In this document: positions 19,857 through 32,842 of the stretch, piece by piece | Position numbering within the stretch: position 1 is the first letter of the stretch | Layout of the letters: each line of letters begins with the position of its first letter | NCBI GenBank assembly: GCA_014058105.1 | Contig: JACGCM010001747.1 | Span: 992,001 to 1,056,000, forward strand | DNA length: 64,000 bases | Direction of reading: 5' to 3' | Source of the DNA: Kingdonia uniflora | Lineage: Eukaryota > Streptophyta > Magnoliopsida > Ranunculales > Circaeasteraceae | The notes under the pieces: model-generated | Seen by the model: only the letters and a program-made list of their open reading frames with translations | Database searches by the model: none | Told to the model about the DNA's origin: nothing | Made by a program: the position numbers and the translations under genes

Positions 19857-20781
19857 GAAAGCATACCTATTATTTCGTTCAATTGAAAAGGGTATCGTGT
19901 GATTGTGACTACGACACGTATTCTTCTATTTTAATTGCATGACATATTACATGGCATATGACGTAGATTAGTATTGATTAAGACGGCAAGGTATCTTAGG
20001 TAGTTAACATTAATTTCAGTTCATAGTGTAGTTTTTGGGTGTTTTGGGAGCTAAAAGCTTAAAATTACGATCAATTGAACCTGTAGATCTTAATGTTGGA
20101 TCTAAATGCTACACAAACATTTTGAGACAATTAAACTGCGACGGCTACTAGGTCTGTAACCAATGTGATACATGGATGAATGAAAAGGTATTAGGGTATA
20201 CAATCGAAACATTAAACCAGTGATGGCGTATTAAATCACAAGTTTGTATAAAATAAAATAAAAAATATGACCCTTGTGGCTCTGTAATCAGTTTGTATAA
20301 AAATGGCTTAGATCAAATCAGGTCTCCGTTGAGACGTTATTGCACTGTCAACCATCTAAAGTCACGATCGGACCATTATCTACTGCAACAATGTAACCTA
20401 GAAGTGAATTTGATTCATAATCCACTCAAAACATAAGTTTAAGTTGGCATCCACATATACTTAAATCAATCAGTAGCAACACTAGCTTCAGAGGATAATT
20501 AAGATAGTAGTTGTAAATAAACTGATTCAACTTTACATATAAGATGATATCAACCTACAAAATTATGATTCAAGATTGAAGTAAAGGAGTAAAGGGCCCA
20601 CCATATAAGTTGCAAATACTCCAATATCAAATTGAACCAAACCAGATTAAACAAAACGGTTCGGTTTTTATGAGATCGGTTTCGGTTTCGGTTTGTAAAA
20701 CAAGAAACCGACAGAAAACGGATCGGTTTCGGTTTTCCTAAATAGGAACAGGTAAAAACCGAATCGAACAAAACATAACAT
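19857..20781. other. No gene; repeat with CGGTTTCGGTTT motifs
   Basis: No frame with family resemblance. At 20640-20765 there are many copies of CGGTTTCGGTTT or the complement, like those in the hAT-type terminal sequence at 43930-44216. This is likely another transposon remnant truncated by the copia insertion at 20782. Confidence 0.4.
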
Positions 20782-21040
20782 TGTTGGGATATGATCAATC
20801 TAGAACATAATAATACTAAAGCATGAACAAGAGAGAAATAGAGAAAGAAATTTATTGATTATCATAACTGTGTTCTCTGTACATAATACAGTTCTATTTA
20901 TAGACAACCCAGAAGGATTCCCTATTCTACTCTAACTCTCCCCATAACCCTAATGGGCCTATATGGGTTTGTTAGGAGTCTGTATAGGACACCTCAACCC
21001 TGTAGGGTTCCTAACTTGGGCTTGGACCCAACTCCTAACA
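20782..21040 (-). repeat. 3' LTR of copia copy A
   Basis: 259 bp starting TGTTGGGATATGATC and ending CCAACTCCTAACA on the plus strand, with a TGTT/AACA inverted repeat at the termini. It differs from the partner LTR at 27756 at only a modest number of positions. CTATTTATAG near 20892 is the complement of the LTR TATA region (CTATAAATAG). Confidence 0.92.
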
Positions 21041-21273
21041 CTCCCCCTTGGGGTGTTCCATACTAGGACGACTTGCCTCATTAAAACCTCTGCCTAGAAA
21101 AACCCCTTGGGCAAAAAGCTGTGCAGGGAAAGAGTACAATCATATGCCCTGTATAGGTTGTGGATGCGTATACGTTGCCTCATCAAAACCTTCAGCCAGT
21201 AAAACCTCTGAGGATAAAAACTACGCTATCAGGAAAAAGAGTACAACACGCATATGTCCACGTCAGGCTGGGA

Positions 21274-21945
21274 CTACTCCCCCTGATGTCGATCTCCCTG
21301 AGATCTATCTCCCTGAGATAATAAATTTTGTAAATTGTGCATGCCGATTCCATGAACTAATCTCTTAAATATAGGATATGCAAGAACCTTCGTGAATAGA
21401 TCAGTCAGGTTGTCTGCTGAATGGACTTGAACAATGTCGATTTCATTCGCCTTCTGCAACTCGTGTATGTGAAAGAACTTTGGTAAAATAAGCTTCGTTT
21501 TGTCATCTTCAATAGATCTGCCTTTGACTTGAACGATATAAGTTGCGCTGTCTTCATAAGGTGTCGTTGGTTTATCTTGAATAGAATTCAGACTGCAACT
21601 CCCGTTGATATGGTTGATCATAGAACGCAACCAAAAACATTATCTCCCAGCTTCATGTAATGCAAGAATCTACGTATGGTTTGAGGATGCAGTAACCATC
21701 GTCTGCTTCACTGATCTTCATGAAATCACAGTATTTCCATACAATAATACATAACCCGATTGTGATCGGCCTTTATGCGGATCTGACAAATATCCTGCAT
21801 CGGCATATCCTATAATGTTTTGCTTTCCAAGTTGTGGATAGAACAGACCCCAGTCTTTCATGCCGATGAGATATCTCAGAATGTGCTTGATCTCAATCCA
21901 GTGCCTTTGGGTAGGAACGGAACTATGGCAAGCCAAACAGTTCAC
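21274..21945 (-). pseudogene. Copia copy A: RT end and RNase H
   Basis: The minus-strand frame 21945-21718 gives IEIKHILRYLIGMKDWGL, IIGYADAGYLSDPHKGRSQSG. In copia RNase H, YADAGY holds the first catalytic aspartate. After a short break 21630-21274 gives MRSMINHINGSCSLNSIQD, VKGRSIEDDKTKLILPKFFH, VHSADNLTDLFTKVLAYP, the end of the copia polyprotein. The related plus-strand copy at 32843-33490 keeps one frame through the same region. Confidence 0.8.
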
Positions 21946-23369
21946 TACGAGTGAGTCATTGGGTCTAGTATACCCAACTAACTATAGCAAAACACCTTCT
22001 AGCTATGGTACCACGGCCCTAGGAGTTTCTCCCCCCATTAAGATGGTGAAAGATGTCGTTGTCCACACCCAAGTGTTTGACGCGCAATAAATGACTTAGC
22101 ACCGTGTGCTACATCTATATCAAAGTGTTTAGATAACTCTTCTTATATATATATTGCTCGGTGTATAAGTGCCACTATCAAGAAGTTCGATCTACAACTC
22201 GAGGCACTCTTGATTTCCCAAGGTCTTGTATGTCGACTTCCTTTCCAAGGTATTCGGCGGCTCTCACGAACTCCCCCGGAGGTCTAATGATATCCAAATC
22301 ATTTAGCACACTATTATGATGATAATGAAGCTAATTTTTGTATAAGAATGCATAGACAAATAAGGAAATTTACAAAGTCCTTGACCTTCAAATACTCAAT
22401 CAACTATGTCACATGGGCCCATTGCTTCAAGCCAACAATAACTTTTCCAGTTTTATTACGTACACACCTCGTGTGTCGGGCTTAGTTGCTTCCAGAAGCT
22501 TATACCGTCCTGGGTAGCTTCATGTATATATCCGTATCAAGTTTCCCATATAGATGCACAGTATTTACATCAGAAGCATATCTAGCTTATCCCCGACAAC
22601 TTGACAGACTGATAAGTACTGAAACATAATAGCGTCCATAACCGGGTAATAGGTCACACTGCAATCAATGCCAGATCTCTTAAAAGATTTCCTGGGCAAC
22701 TAGTCTTGCTTTGACCATATTATCTCTCTAAGTTAATTATGTTTTTGTACCTTTTCCATTTATAACCGAGAGGCTCAATGGTATTATTTTGTATTATGCA
22801 TAAGTTGAGTTTCGCTTGGATTCCAAATACCTACTTTTGTTAATGTACAACACACAGTCGTTTACAATAAGTAGTTATGAATCCTCATCCTTGATGGCGA
22901 GTACAACATCGAATATGAATACATTATAAATGGGTGGTTCCATCCTCGATGAACCCACTACACCATTAGTCATATTTGTCCCTTATTCTGCAGGTCCTCA
23001 GCTCAGAATACTTTCTTCTGACGGTGTTTCGCACTAAGTGCGAGCCTTAGATTCGGTTGCGGTACTAATTTCCTTAGAACGTTCTGCTATGTAGGTGTAT
23101 TACTTGTAGGTACATACACTTACAGTACTTCAATAGTGCCTATGAATGCGTCTAGTAAATCATTTGCGATCTTTTGGAGGTTTGAAATCTGCTGAACCTT
23201 ATTGTCACCAAACTTATGTATATGGATCTAGATAAGACAGCGATGGTGTTTTCCAAAACCTCTTAGAATTATCCTCAGCATTGACTGTCATTTCTTCCCC
23301 CAATGTTGGGAATATCGTTTCATCAAAGTGACAATTATTTGCCCTACAGTATATACGTCGCCAGTGGGT

Positions 23370-23609
23370 TCAAATATCTAGTGATAAATGTGAATCATAT
23401 CCCACATAATACCAGGCCGGCGTCGAGGGTCCCATCTTTATACTTTGTGGTGCGATTGGCACCTGTACGGAACATCCAAATGTGCGTCGATGGGCGACAC
23501 CGGGCTCCGACCCAGTTACTAGTCGTTTTTGGGAAAAAATAATTTGATGATTTGCTAAGGGACGAACCCTAATCAGTGTTGCGGGTGCAAAAATACATTT
23601 CCCATACAC
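23370..23609 (-). pseudogene. Copia copy A: integrase C-terminal fragment
   Basis: GVAHRRTFGCSVQVPIAPQS, KMGPSTPAWYYVGYDS is the conserved end of the copia integrase core (usually HLR.FGC..YV......KMG.....G..VGY). An almost identical block is encoded in copy B at 31091-31327. The stretch between this and the RT/RNase H (21946-23369) has only broken pieces of the RT. Confidence 0.75.
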
Positions 23610-24877
23610 TAGCTAGAAGCTGTGATCGTAATAACAGTGGCCTAACAATTATCCGAAATTGCTTGATTAGGTTTTCCGCCAATCCCGAGTTGGGTATGGT
23701 ATGGGGTACTCACGATGCTCAATCATCTATCATATTTAGCTGTAAAATAATCATTAAAAGCCTGTGAGTCCAACTCCTAAGCCTCTGTCAAGTCGTATCG
23801 ATCGACTTGGATCGATTAATCCAGGAACTGAGCCTGCGATCGAATGATCTAAGTGAAAAGTCGTGCTAGCATTGCATTCTTAGAACCATATCCTAGATAC
23901 GTCTTGAATGGCCATAAAATATGCAAGTGTGCCACTATGTGGATGGAAATGTCCACATGGGTCTCCATGGATGCGATTGGAGCAAATGCTGGAGATCCCA
24001 CTCTGCCTTGGTCATAATAGACTTTCCTTGAAAGTAATCGTTACATGCACACTCTCTAGAACTTCTCACCTTTCAAGAAAAGTTAAGATGTAATCCTGAT
24101 AATCCTCCTCGTTATCATAGCCGGAGGAATGCATTAAAAACTGTTCTAATAGCTTGTTCGAACCTTTAGACATGGAGTGAATGCACAAAACCCTATCTGT
24201 CATTTTCCTCGATAGTCATTACGTGATAAGTATTATTATGTATCTCCCTAAACTTAGTAAAATCTAGCTGGACGCACTAGTTTATAAAATGGTCTAGATA
24301 CCCTGTATCATACCGTGAAAGAGTAATAGTGTGACGCACTCAGTACGTTCTATTATATTAGTCATGCCAATGATATTCGTGTCATCCCGTATGCACAAGG
24401 CTAGACAAGAAATATATGTATAGCTCAAAAGGATCGAGTGCGTGGTAATAAATGTCTCTGAGACATATGCCGCCACTCATCCGATTATCGATCATGCTCA
24501 ATGAGCAGAGAGAGCCATATGCAGGTTGTATGTAGTAGATCAACTATCATACATTGAATTTAACTACTTCCCAAGCAATAAATTCGAGTAATCATAATTT
24601 AGAACAAATTGAGAATCTCATGTATGTCACGAGCACTTTATTGAAATATAAATGATATGTTCCCAACAAAATCAAAAATACTGACAACAAAAAATAAATA
24701 AAGTCTGCCTAGACAAGAAACTACTAGTGATCTCTCTAATGTGACATCATATGTTGACTGAGATATCATTACAGATTACTCTGCATGTTGATCCATGACG
24801 ACTTCAGTGTCGTCGAAGAAGTCTGATGCTACAAACTCCAGAGGGGTGGAGTGAGTGTCAACAATTGCCTGGTGGGT

Positions 24878-25814
24878 TTAAACTCTGTCACCAGTAGCCA
24901 TCTGTGGTACATGACATTCCCGTGCCCAGTGTCCTAAACCACCACAGTGAAAGTAAGTAGATCCCTGATCAGTCTTCTTTTCCTTCTTCGTATTGCATAG
25001 TATCCAGGATTTCTGAAATCCTTTATCGCTCCTAGGGCGAAAGGGTTTTGGGTTCCCACTCATCCTGTATCCCTGATAGCCTCCCCTGCCCCTTCCATAT
25101 CTTCATCCCCGACGTATAGAGTTGTTTCCCCAAAACTGAACATTATATGACGCAGGCAACAATGCACTCCCAGAGGGCCGCATAACACGATTCTTTATCA
25201 GAAGATCATCATTTATGCTCAAAGATGAGCAGTGCCTGAATCAAGACTGCACGAGTCTTCAAGTTCTCTCACCAATATTGCCTATGAATCACAATATTGC
25301 GAGCATGAAAGGTTGATATAGTCTTCTCTATCATTTCATTTTCAGTATCAGTGACTGTCTTCTCACACAACTTAGTTGTAGAAGTAATTTTATGGACTGC
25401 TGAGTTCTAATCAGTGACCATCCTAAAATCGTGGAACCTAAGAGTATTCTATTGGTATAGTGCTTTTGGGAGCATAATGGTCTTATGAGGACCATAACGC
25501 CCCGACAAGCTTTCCCATAAGTCAGCTAGCTCAACCTTGTTGAAGTATTCAGTCTTCAGGTCATCCTGAATATGATGACGGAGGATAAACAAAGCCCTTG
25601 CTTTGTTCATGGGATCTTCCTTGTTGCCAATGATGATAGTCTTTTGCAGACCAAGTGACTTCAAGAACAAGTCAGCGTCAATACACCAAGGGAGGTAATT
25701 AGCTTCAGTGAGCGACCATGGTGGAAAGTCAACATCTTTTAGTATCGCAGACATCAATAATGCAAGATATATATTGTAATAAGAGACAATACATATCAAT
25801 TGCATGGAAGACAA
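24878..25814 (-). pseudogene. Copia copy A: gag with zinc knuckle
   Basis: 25754-25449 gives FPPWSLTEANYLPWCIDADL, IGNKEDPMNKARALFILRHH, DLKTEYFNKVELADLWESLS, a copia gag (UBN2-like) domain. Further along, 25063-24878 gives YFHCGGLGHWARECH. This is a zinc knuckle in which the first cysteine has become tyrosine; copy B still has CFNCGD. Stops separate the two parts. Gag forms the virus-like particle and the knuckle binds element RNA. Confidence 0.78.
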
Positions 25815-25829
25815 ATCATAATATTTAGA

Positions 25830-27755
25830 ATAAATCTAAAAAATGATTCCCAATCATATTAAAGGTGAACCCTGTTTATATTCTAAAATGCAAAAAATTC
25901 TTCTATAATAGTTAAATTCCAAATTTTACCCTGTAAAAAAAATGACAATTTGAATCTTAAGTGTGTGTTTTAATAGAATCTTAGCCAAGATTGTTATTCA
26001 AAACCACCAGATGTGTACGTTCCTTATAAAATCTTTTTGAAGTACATGATCTCCGATCATTACTAAAGGCAATTCATAGTTATAGAAGTCTGTGATTCTC
26101 AATCATTATCTATAGGTAAACCTTGTTCATATCCTATGAAGCGCTTAATCACAAATTTACCCTGTAAAATGGTGATCTTAACCTTAAAGTGCATTTTAAT
26201 AGAGTCTTAGCCAAGACAGCTATTCAAAAACACTAAATGTGTGATTTCCTTATTCTGAGAACTAGGGTGTTCTAAGCCCGTAAGTTCTATAAAGGTAGGT
26301 ATATTCTAGCCAAATAAACCATTATATGTTTAGCTGACAAGTGGTTCCATCCTGAAGTCAGCTGGGTTCACAAGATAGGTTGATTATGCCTGTCTTTGAA
26401 CTAACAAACTAGGGTACTATAGGATGCTATTAATGTCTATATACCTCTAAATGTTATGCATGTAACATCTAATTGTACCTAGATACAAAAAATTAGTTCC
26501 TCAAACACCAGGTTTTTAGAAATAAGACTAAGTCAATTCCCAATTGAACTCTAGTTATTTGTCCTGCACAAGTAACTATGATTTAGATATGACTTACAGT
26601 CATATGCTAAATTAATCTTGGTTTCGTATTATCAGTGATCCCTGATCATGATAATTAGTATCATATGGGCATACCTGTAATATCCTATTAGCTATCGTAA
26701 AAATACTTAAATAGGTATTACACTAAGTACTTATATCAAATATAAGTGAGCCAATGCTCCTATACGAGGCACATATACCAAAAAAATAAAATAAAAATTT
26801 GCATAAAAAAAACCAAAAAGGGTCCCCTACAGGGTAGGTCCAGTCAATAGGAATTTCTCAAAAATAATTGGGCTTAATTTGACCAAAAATTGGGCTATTT
26901 AAAGCCATTTTAGTGTCTTGACCGGTCTGACTCGGTCTGGGTCAAGGTCTGGACTGGTCTGAACCGGTCTGACTCGATTACACGTGGCCCGCACGTGCAC
27001 CACACGTGTCACACACGTACATAGATCCGGTAAGGCAAAGAATATTTAGTTCACCGGGAAGAATATTCTGGCAACAGTCCGACAAAATTTCTGACCAATA
27101 TTCCAGCAAGATTCTGGTGTACGGTCGGTCTCCGGCGACTGCCACGTGTTACCTCCGGTAACTATCGCGTGTCGCACCTGTCACGGCATGCCGCATGTGC
27201 CAGGGAATACCACACGTGCCACGCACGTGCCATGTCACGTCACCGTGTCATATGTCCTCGACACGTGTTACAACTGACGTCACTATGGATAAGGATGACG
27301 TCATAAATAACAAAAAAATTGAAATAAATAAATTGATGATGTCAGCGACCAAAAAACGTCGTTTTTGCCCGTGAAACTGCCTAGTTTCAACGAGCTATTC
27401 CTGGCGATTGGGGCATCTCCAAGGGACGTGCCATATATCGTTGGAAAGATCCCGGAGTAGGTTATCCAATCGAATTGGCCTTGTCTCCATCCGATCTCTA
27501 CAGTGAAAGATATACACATTCGATAACTGCCATTTAACAAGGGTAAAAAAAGAACTAAAAACCCTAGTTTTTAATCCTAAAAAATAGGAAAAAATAGGTT
27601 TTTGAAACATGTTGATCTATGATATATTATAGATCTAAATATAGGTATAAAAAAAGGTAAAATACATCTTCTCCTGATCATTTTGTTTCCGTGAAATCTC
27701 TGATTTAGACGGAAAATTTGCTCTTCTCGTTCCTAGAGCTTGCGTGCTGATAATG
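25830..27755 (-). other. Long 5' leader of copia copy A with ACGT-rich region
   Basis: About 1.9 kb between gag and the 5' LTR without conserved coding. From 26985 to 27300 it is packed with ACGT-core motifs such as CACGTG, ACACGTGT, TGACGTCA and GCACGTGC. The part around 26820-27000 matches, in inverted orientation, the leader of copy B at 28300-28440 (CCGGTCTGACTCGG blocks). Next to the LTR the leader begins TTATCAGCACG, which keeps the TATCAG core of an initiator-Met primer site. Confidence 0.6.
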
Positions 27756-28012
27756 TGTTGGGATATGATCAATCTTGAACATAATAATACTAAAGCATAA
27801 ATAAGAGAGAAATAGAGAAAGAGATTTATTGATTATCATAACTGTGTTTTATGTACATAGTACAGTTCTATTTATAGACAACCTAGAAGGATTCCCTATT
27901 CTACTCTAACTCTCCCCATAACCCTAATGGGCCTATGAGTTTGCTAGGAGTCTGTATAGGATGCCCCAACCCTGTTGAGTTCCTAACTTGGGCTTGGACC
28001 CAACTCCTAACA
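27756..28012 (-). repeat. 5' LTR of copia copy A
   Basis: 257 bp, TGTTGGGATATGATC to CCAACTCCTAACA on the plus strand, pairing with 20782-21040. It is followed by the AACAT target duplication. It sits between the leaders of the two head-to-head elements. Confidence 0.92.
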
Positions 28013-28057
28013 AACATAATATAATATAAACCAAACTGCTAGGACTGCCACGTGTCA

Positions 28058-28227
28058 GTGACGTATCACCACCGGTTTTGCTAGGTAGAGGTCACACATG
28101 GTGGTGATACGTCACGTCACTGTCACAAGTGTCACACACGTCACTATCACGTCACTGTTACGTATCACCACCACCGGAATATTCCCCGGCGGTGATACGT
28201 GATAGTAACGTGTGTGACACTTGTGAC
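28058..28227. repeat. Paired ACGT-rich hairpins in copia leader
   Basis: GTGACGTATCACCACC (28058-28073) is perfectly complementary to GGTGGTGATACGTCAC (28100-28115). A second hairpin has arms at about 28122-28170 and 28191-28227. Apart from one mismatch and an 11-nt bulge the arms pair over 37 nt, containing TCACAAGTGTCACACACGT and complement. ACGT occurs repeatedly throughout. Confidence 0.75.
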
Positions 28228-29040
28228 GTGTGACACGTGTGGCATGTGTGACATGTGTGATACACGTGCAGGGCACGTGTGACTGATTCATTCCGATTCA
28301 GACCATGTCAACCCGGTCCAGGCCTTGACCCAAACCGAGTCAGACCGGTCCAGATATTAAAATGGTTATTAATATCCCAATTTTTGGTCAAATTGAGCCC
28401 AATTTTTTTTACAAAATTCTTATTGACTGGACCTACCCCGTGGGAGACCTTTTTTTTTATTGTTTTTTTGTAAAAAAAAAATTAATTTTTTTTGGGAAGG
28501 GGTGCCTCGTATAGGTACATTTGCTCACTTATATGTGATATTTTTTTTTCAAAATACCTATTTAAGTATCTTACGATAGCTAATAGGTTATTACTGGTAT
28601 GCCCCTAGGATACTAATTATCATGATCAGGAATCACTGATAATACGAAGCCAAAACTAATTTAGCATACGACTGTGAGTCATATCTAAATCATAGTTAAT
28701 TGTCAGGGACAAATAACTAGAGCTCAATTAAGAATTAACTTAGTCTTATTTCTAAGTACTTGGTGTCTGAGGAACTAATTTATTGTATCTAGGTACAATT
28801 AGATATTACATACATAACATTTAGAGGTATATTAAGCATTAATAGCAACCTAGAGTACCCTAGAATGTTAGTTCAAAGATAGGCCTCATCAACCTATCTT
28901 GTGAACCCAGCTGACTTCGGGATGGAACCACTTGTCAGCTAAACATCTAATACCCCTCATATTCGTAGTAAATAAGGTCATTTGGCTAGAATATACTTAC
29001 ATTTATATAACTTAAGGGCTTAGGACACCATTGTTGCTCA

Positions 29041-29860
29041 CTGGAGCTAATTACTTTACTTGGTGCATTGGCGCTGACTTGTTCTTGAAGTCCCTTGGTC
29101 TGCAGAAGACCATCGTTATTGGCAACAAGGAAGATCCCATGGACAAAGCCAAGGGCTTTGTTTAACCTCCATCATGATATTCAGGATGACCTGAAGACTT
29201 AATACCTCAGCCAGGTTGAGCCAGCTGACTTATGGGCAAGCTTACAGGGGCGTTATGGTTATCAAAATACCATTATGCTCCCAAAACCAATGTACCAATG
29301 GAACACCCTTAGGTTCCAAGATTTTAGGACGGTCGCTGATTATAACTTAGCATTCCATAAAATCACTTTAACACTTGAGCTGAGATAAAAGTCACTAATG
29401 CTAAAATGATAGAGAAGACTCTATCAACCTTCCATGCTAGCAATATTACGATTCAGAAGCAATATCAGTGAGAGAACTTGAAGACTCGTGCAGTCTTGAT
29501 TCAGGCATTGCTTCTCTCTGAGCAGAACGATGAACTTCTGATGAAGAATCATGCTATGCGGCCTTCCGGGAGTGCATCGTTGCCTGCGTCAAACAATGTT
29601 CAGTTTCGGGGAAACAACCCTGTACGTCGGGGACGAAGATATGGAAGGGGTAGGGGAGGCTACCAGGGATACAGGAAGGGTGGGAACCAGACATCCTTTG
29701 GCCCTAGGAGAGGTAAAGGATTTCAAAAATCCTAGATACTAGGCAATGCGAAGAAGGAAAAGAAGACTAATTAGGGATCTACTTGTTTTAACTGTGGTGA
29801 CATAAGACACTGGGCACGGGAATGCCATACACCACAGGTGGCTGCAGGTGACAGAGTCCA
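29041..29860 (+). pseudogene. Copia copy B: gag with zinc knuckle
   Basis: Broken frames read GADLFLKSLGLQKTIVIGNK, then HHDIQDDLKT, QPADLWASLQGRYGYQ, equivalent to the gag of copy A. 29478-29735 gives AVLIQALLLSEQNDELLMK, RRGRRYGRGRGGYQGYRKGG, an arginine/glycine-rich stretch before the knuckle. Near 29788 CFNCGDIRHWAREC is an intact CX2CX4HX4C zinc knuckle. At least three stops interrupt the region. Confidence 0.7.
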
Positions 29861-31090
29861 CACCCACCAAGCAGTTGATGACACTAACTCCGCTCCTCCG
29901 AAGTTTGCAGCGTCAAACTTCTTCGACGGCACGAATACCGTCATGGATTAACATATGGAGTAATCAGTAATGATATCTCAGTAGACATGTGATGTCACAT
30001 TAGAGAAAGCACTAGTAGTTTCTTTTCTAGATAGACTTGATTTACTTTTTGTTGTCAGTATTTTTGATTTTGTTTGGAACATATCATTTATATTTCAATA
30101 AAGTGCTTATGACATACATTAGATTCTCCATTTTTTCTAAATTATGATTACTCAAATTTATTGCTTAGGAAGTAGTTAAATTCAATATATGATAGTTGAT
30201 CTACTACATACAACCTGCCTATGGATCTATCTGCTCATTGAGCATTACCAATAATTAGATGAGTGGCGACACATGTCTCAGACACATTAGTACCACGCAC
30301 TCGGTCCTTTTGAAATATACATATATTTTTTGACTAACCTTGTGCATTGGAGATGGCACGAATATCATTGGCACGACCAATATGATAGAACACACTGAGT
30401 GCGTCACGCTACTACTCTCTAACGGTATAGTATAGGGTATCTAGTCCATTTTATAAACTAGTAAATCCCACCCGATTTTACTAAGTTTAGGGGGATACAT
30501 AATAATGTTTATCACGTAATGACTATCAGAGAAAATGACAGACAAAGCTATGTGCTTTCACTCCATGTCTAAAGGTTAGCACACGTTATTGGAATGGTTT
30601 CCAATACACTCCTTGGGGATCGGATAACGAGAAGAATTATCAGGATTACATCTCAACTTTCCTTGAAAGGAATGAAGATCCAAAGAGTGTACGTGTAGCA
30701 ATTGCTTTCAAGGAAAGTTCATTATGACCTAAGGCGGAGTGGGATCTCCAGTATTTTCTCCAACCACATCCATGGAGACCCATGTGGACCTTTCCATCCA
30801 CATAGTGACACACTTGAATATTTATGGTTATAACAGACGCATCTAGGAGATGGCTCTAGGAATGCAACTTTAGCACGACTTCTCACTTAGATTATTCGAT
30901 CGCAGACTTAGTTCCTAGATTAACCGATCAAATTCGATCGATACGACTTGACGGGGGCTTGGGAGTTGGACTCACAGGCTTTTGATGATTATTTTACCCT
31001 AAAATAGGATAGTTGATTGAGCATTATGAGTTCCCCATACAATACCCATCTCGGGATTGGCGGAGAACCTAATCAAGCGATTTAGGATAA

Positions 31091-31370
31091 TTGTTAGGCC
31101 ACTGTTATTACGATCACAACTTCCAGCTAGTGTATGGGATATGCATTTATGCTCCCATGACACTGATTAGAGTTCATCCTTTGGAAAATCACCAAATTAT
31201 TTTTTCCCAAAAGCGACTAGTAATTGGGTCGGAGCCCGGTGTCGCCCATCGACGCACATTTGGATGCTCCGTACAAGTGCCGCTCACACCACAATATATG
31301 AAGATGGGACCCTCAATGTCGGCCTGATATTATGTGGGTTATGATTCGCATTTATCACTGGATATTTGGA
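31091..31370 (+). pseudogene. Copia copy B: integrase C-terminal fragment
   Basis: The frame gives ENHQIIFSQKRLVIGSEPGV, AHRRTFGCSVQVPLTPQYMK, MGPSMSA, then a stop where copy A reads WYYVGYDS. It is part of the integrase core C terminus. The integrase catalytic region upstream (29900-31090) is too decayed to delimit. Confidence 0.7.
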
Positions 31371-32039
31371 CCTACTAGCGACGTATATCCTGCAGGGCAG
31401 ATAATTGTCACTTTGATGAGACGATATTCCCAGTATTGGGGGAGGATATGACAGTCAATACTGCGGATGTTTCTAAGTGGTCTTGGAAAACACTATCGTT
31501 ATCTCATCTAGATCCCTATACATAAGTTAGGTGACAATAAGGTTCAATGGATTACAAACCTCTAATAGGTCATAAATGAATTGCTAGATGCATCCATAGA
31601 CACTATTGAGGTACCGTAAGTGTATGTACCTGCAAGTAATACACCTACACAGCAGAACGTTCCAGGGGCACTAGTACCGCAGTAGAACGTTCTATGGGAA
31701 TTAGTACCACAAACGAATCGGAGGCTCGAGCTTAATACGGAGCACCGTTAGAAGAAAGTATTTTGAGCCGGGGTACTACCGAATAAAGAATATATATGAC
31801 TAATGGTGTAGTCGGTTCAGCGAGGATGGAACAACCCATTGACAAGGTATTCATATTCGTTATTGTGCTCATCATCTAGGATAAGGATTCAAAACCACTA
31901 ATTGTAAACGACTGTGTGTTATTATACATTAACAAAAGTAGGTGTCAGGAATCCAAGCGGAGCTCAGCTTGTGCATAATGCGAAATGATACCATTGAGCC
32001 TGTCGATTATAAATAGGAATGGTACGGAAACATGATTAA

Positions 32040-32290
32040 CTCAGAGAGATAATATGGTCATTACAAGACTAGTTGCCCAAGAAATCTTAAAGAGATCTGG
32101 CATCAATTGTAGTGTGACCTATTACCCAGTTATAGACGCTATAAGGCTTCAGTACTTATCAGTTTATCAAGTTGTCGGGAGTAAGCTAGACATGCGTCTG
32201 ATGTAAATACCATGTATCTATATGGGAAACTAGATACGAATATATACATGAAGCTACCTGAGAAGGTATAAGCTTTTAGAACCAATTAAG
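32040..32290 (+). pseudogene. Copia copy B: reverse transcriptase fragment
   Basis: A frame from about 32058 reads VITRLVAQEILKRSGIN, CSVTYYPVIDAIRLQYL, and downstream IYMKLPEKV-like sequence, recognisable as the copia RT start (ARLVAQGF.Q..G.DY..TF.PV...T.R) and the IYM..P.GY block. Stops and substitutions remove the catalytic YVDD region. It is nonfunctional. Confidence 0.6.
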
Positions 32291-32842
32291 CCTGAAGCAC
32301 GAGGTGTATACGTAATAAAACTGGAAAAATTATGGTTGACTTGAAGCAATCAAGGCCCAAGAAACATAGTAAGTTGATTGAGTATTTGAAGGTCGGGGAC
32401 TTTGCAAATATCCTTATCTGTCCATACGTTCTTATTTAGAATACAGATATTAGCTTCACTCATCATAACAGTGTATTAAATGATTTGGATATCATTAGAC
32501 CTTCGGGGAAGATCAAGAGAGCCGCCGAATACCTTGGAAAGTAATTCAAAATACAAGACCTTAGGAAATTACGAGTGTCTCAATTTGTAGATCGAACATC
32601 TTGAGACTGGCACTCATACACCAAGCAATATATATCAGAAGAGTTATTTAACACTTAGATATGGATGTAGCACATGGTGCTCAGTCGTTTATTGCACATC
32701 CAGCACTTGGGTGTGGACAACGACATCTTTCACCATCTTAATGGGGGGAGAAACACCTAGGGCCATGGTGCCATAGCTTGGAGGTGCTTTGCTATAGTTA
32801 GCTGGGTATACTAGACCCAATGACTCATTCACAGTAAACTGT

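Larger units (their letters stand above)
20782..28012 (-). mobile_element. Complete Ty1/copia retrotransposon (copy A)
   Basis: Two near-identical LTRs (20782-21040 and 27756-28012) bound a minus-strand element of 7231 bp. The flanking 5-bp duplication is perfect: AACAT at 20777-20781 and 28013-28017. Inside, in minus-strand order, are a long untranslated leader, gag, zinc knuckle, integrase, reverse transcriptase and RNase H. The coding frames are broken by many stops, so it cannot transpose alone. The purine tract CACCCCAAGGGGGAG lies just before the 3' LTR (21055-21041). A related plus-strand element adjoins it at the 5' end. Confidence 0.9.

Noticed and set aside
21048..21368. Plus-strand open frame of 106 codons
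   Set aside because: It lies antisense in the 3' untranslated part of copia copy A and has no match.
28279..28473. Plus-strand 64-codon frame with RFRPCQPGPGLDPNRV
   Set aside because: It is leader sequence of copia copy B repeated in inverted form in copy A's leader, with no protein resemblance.
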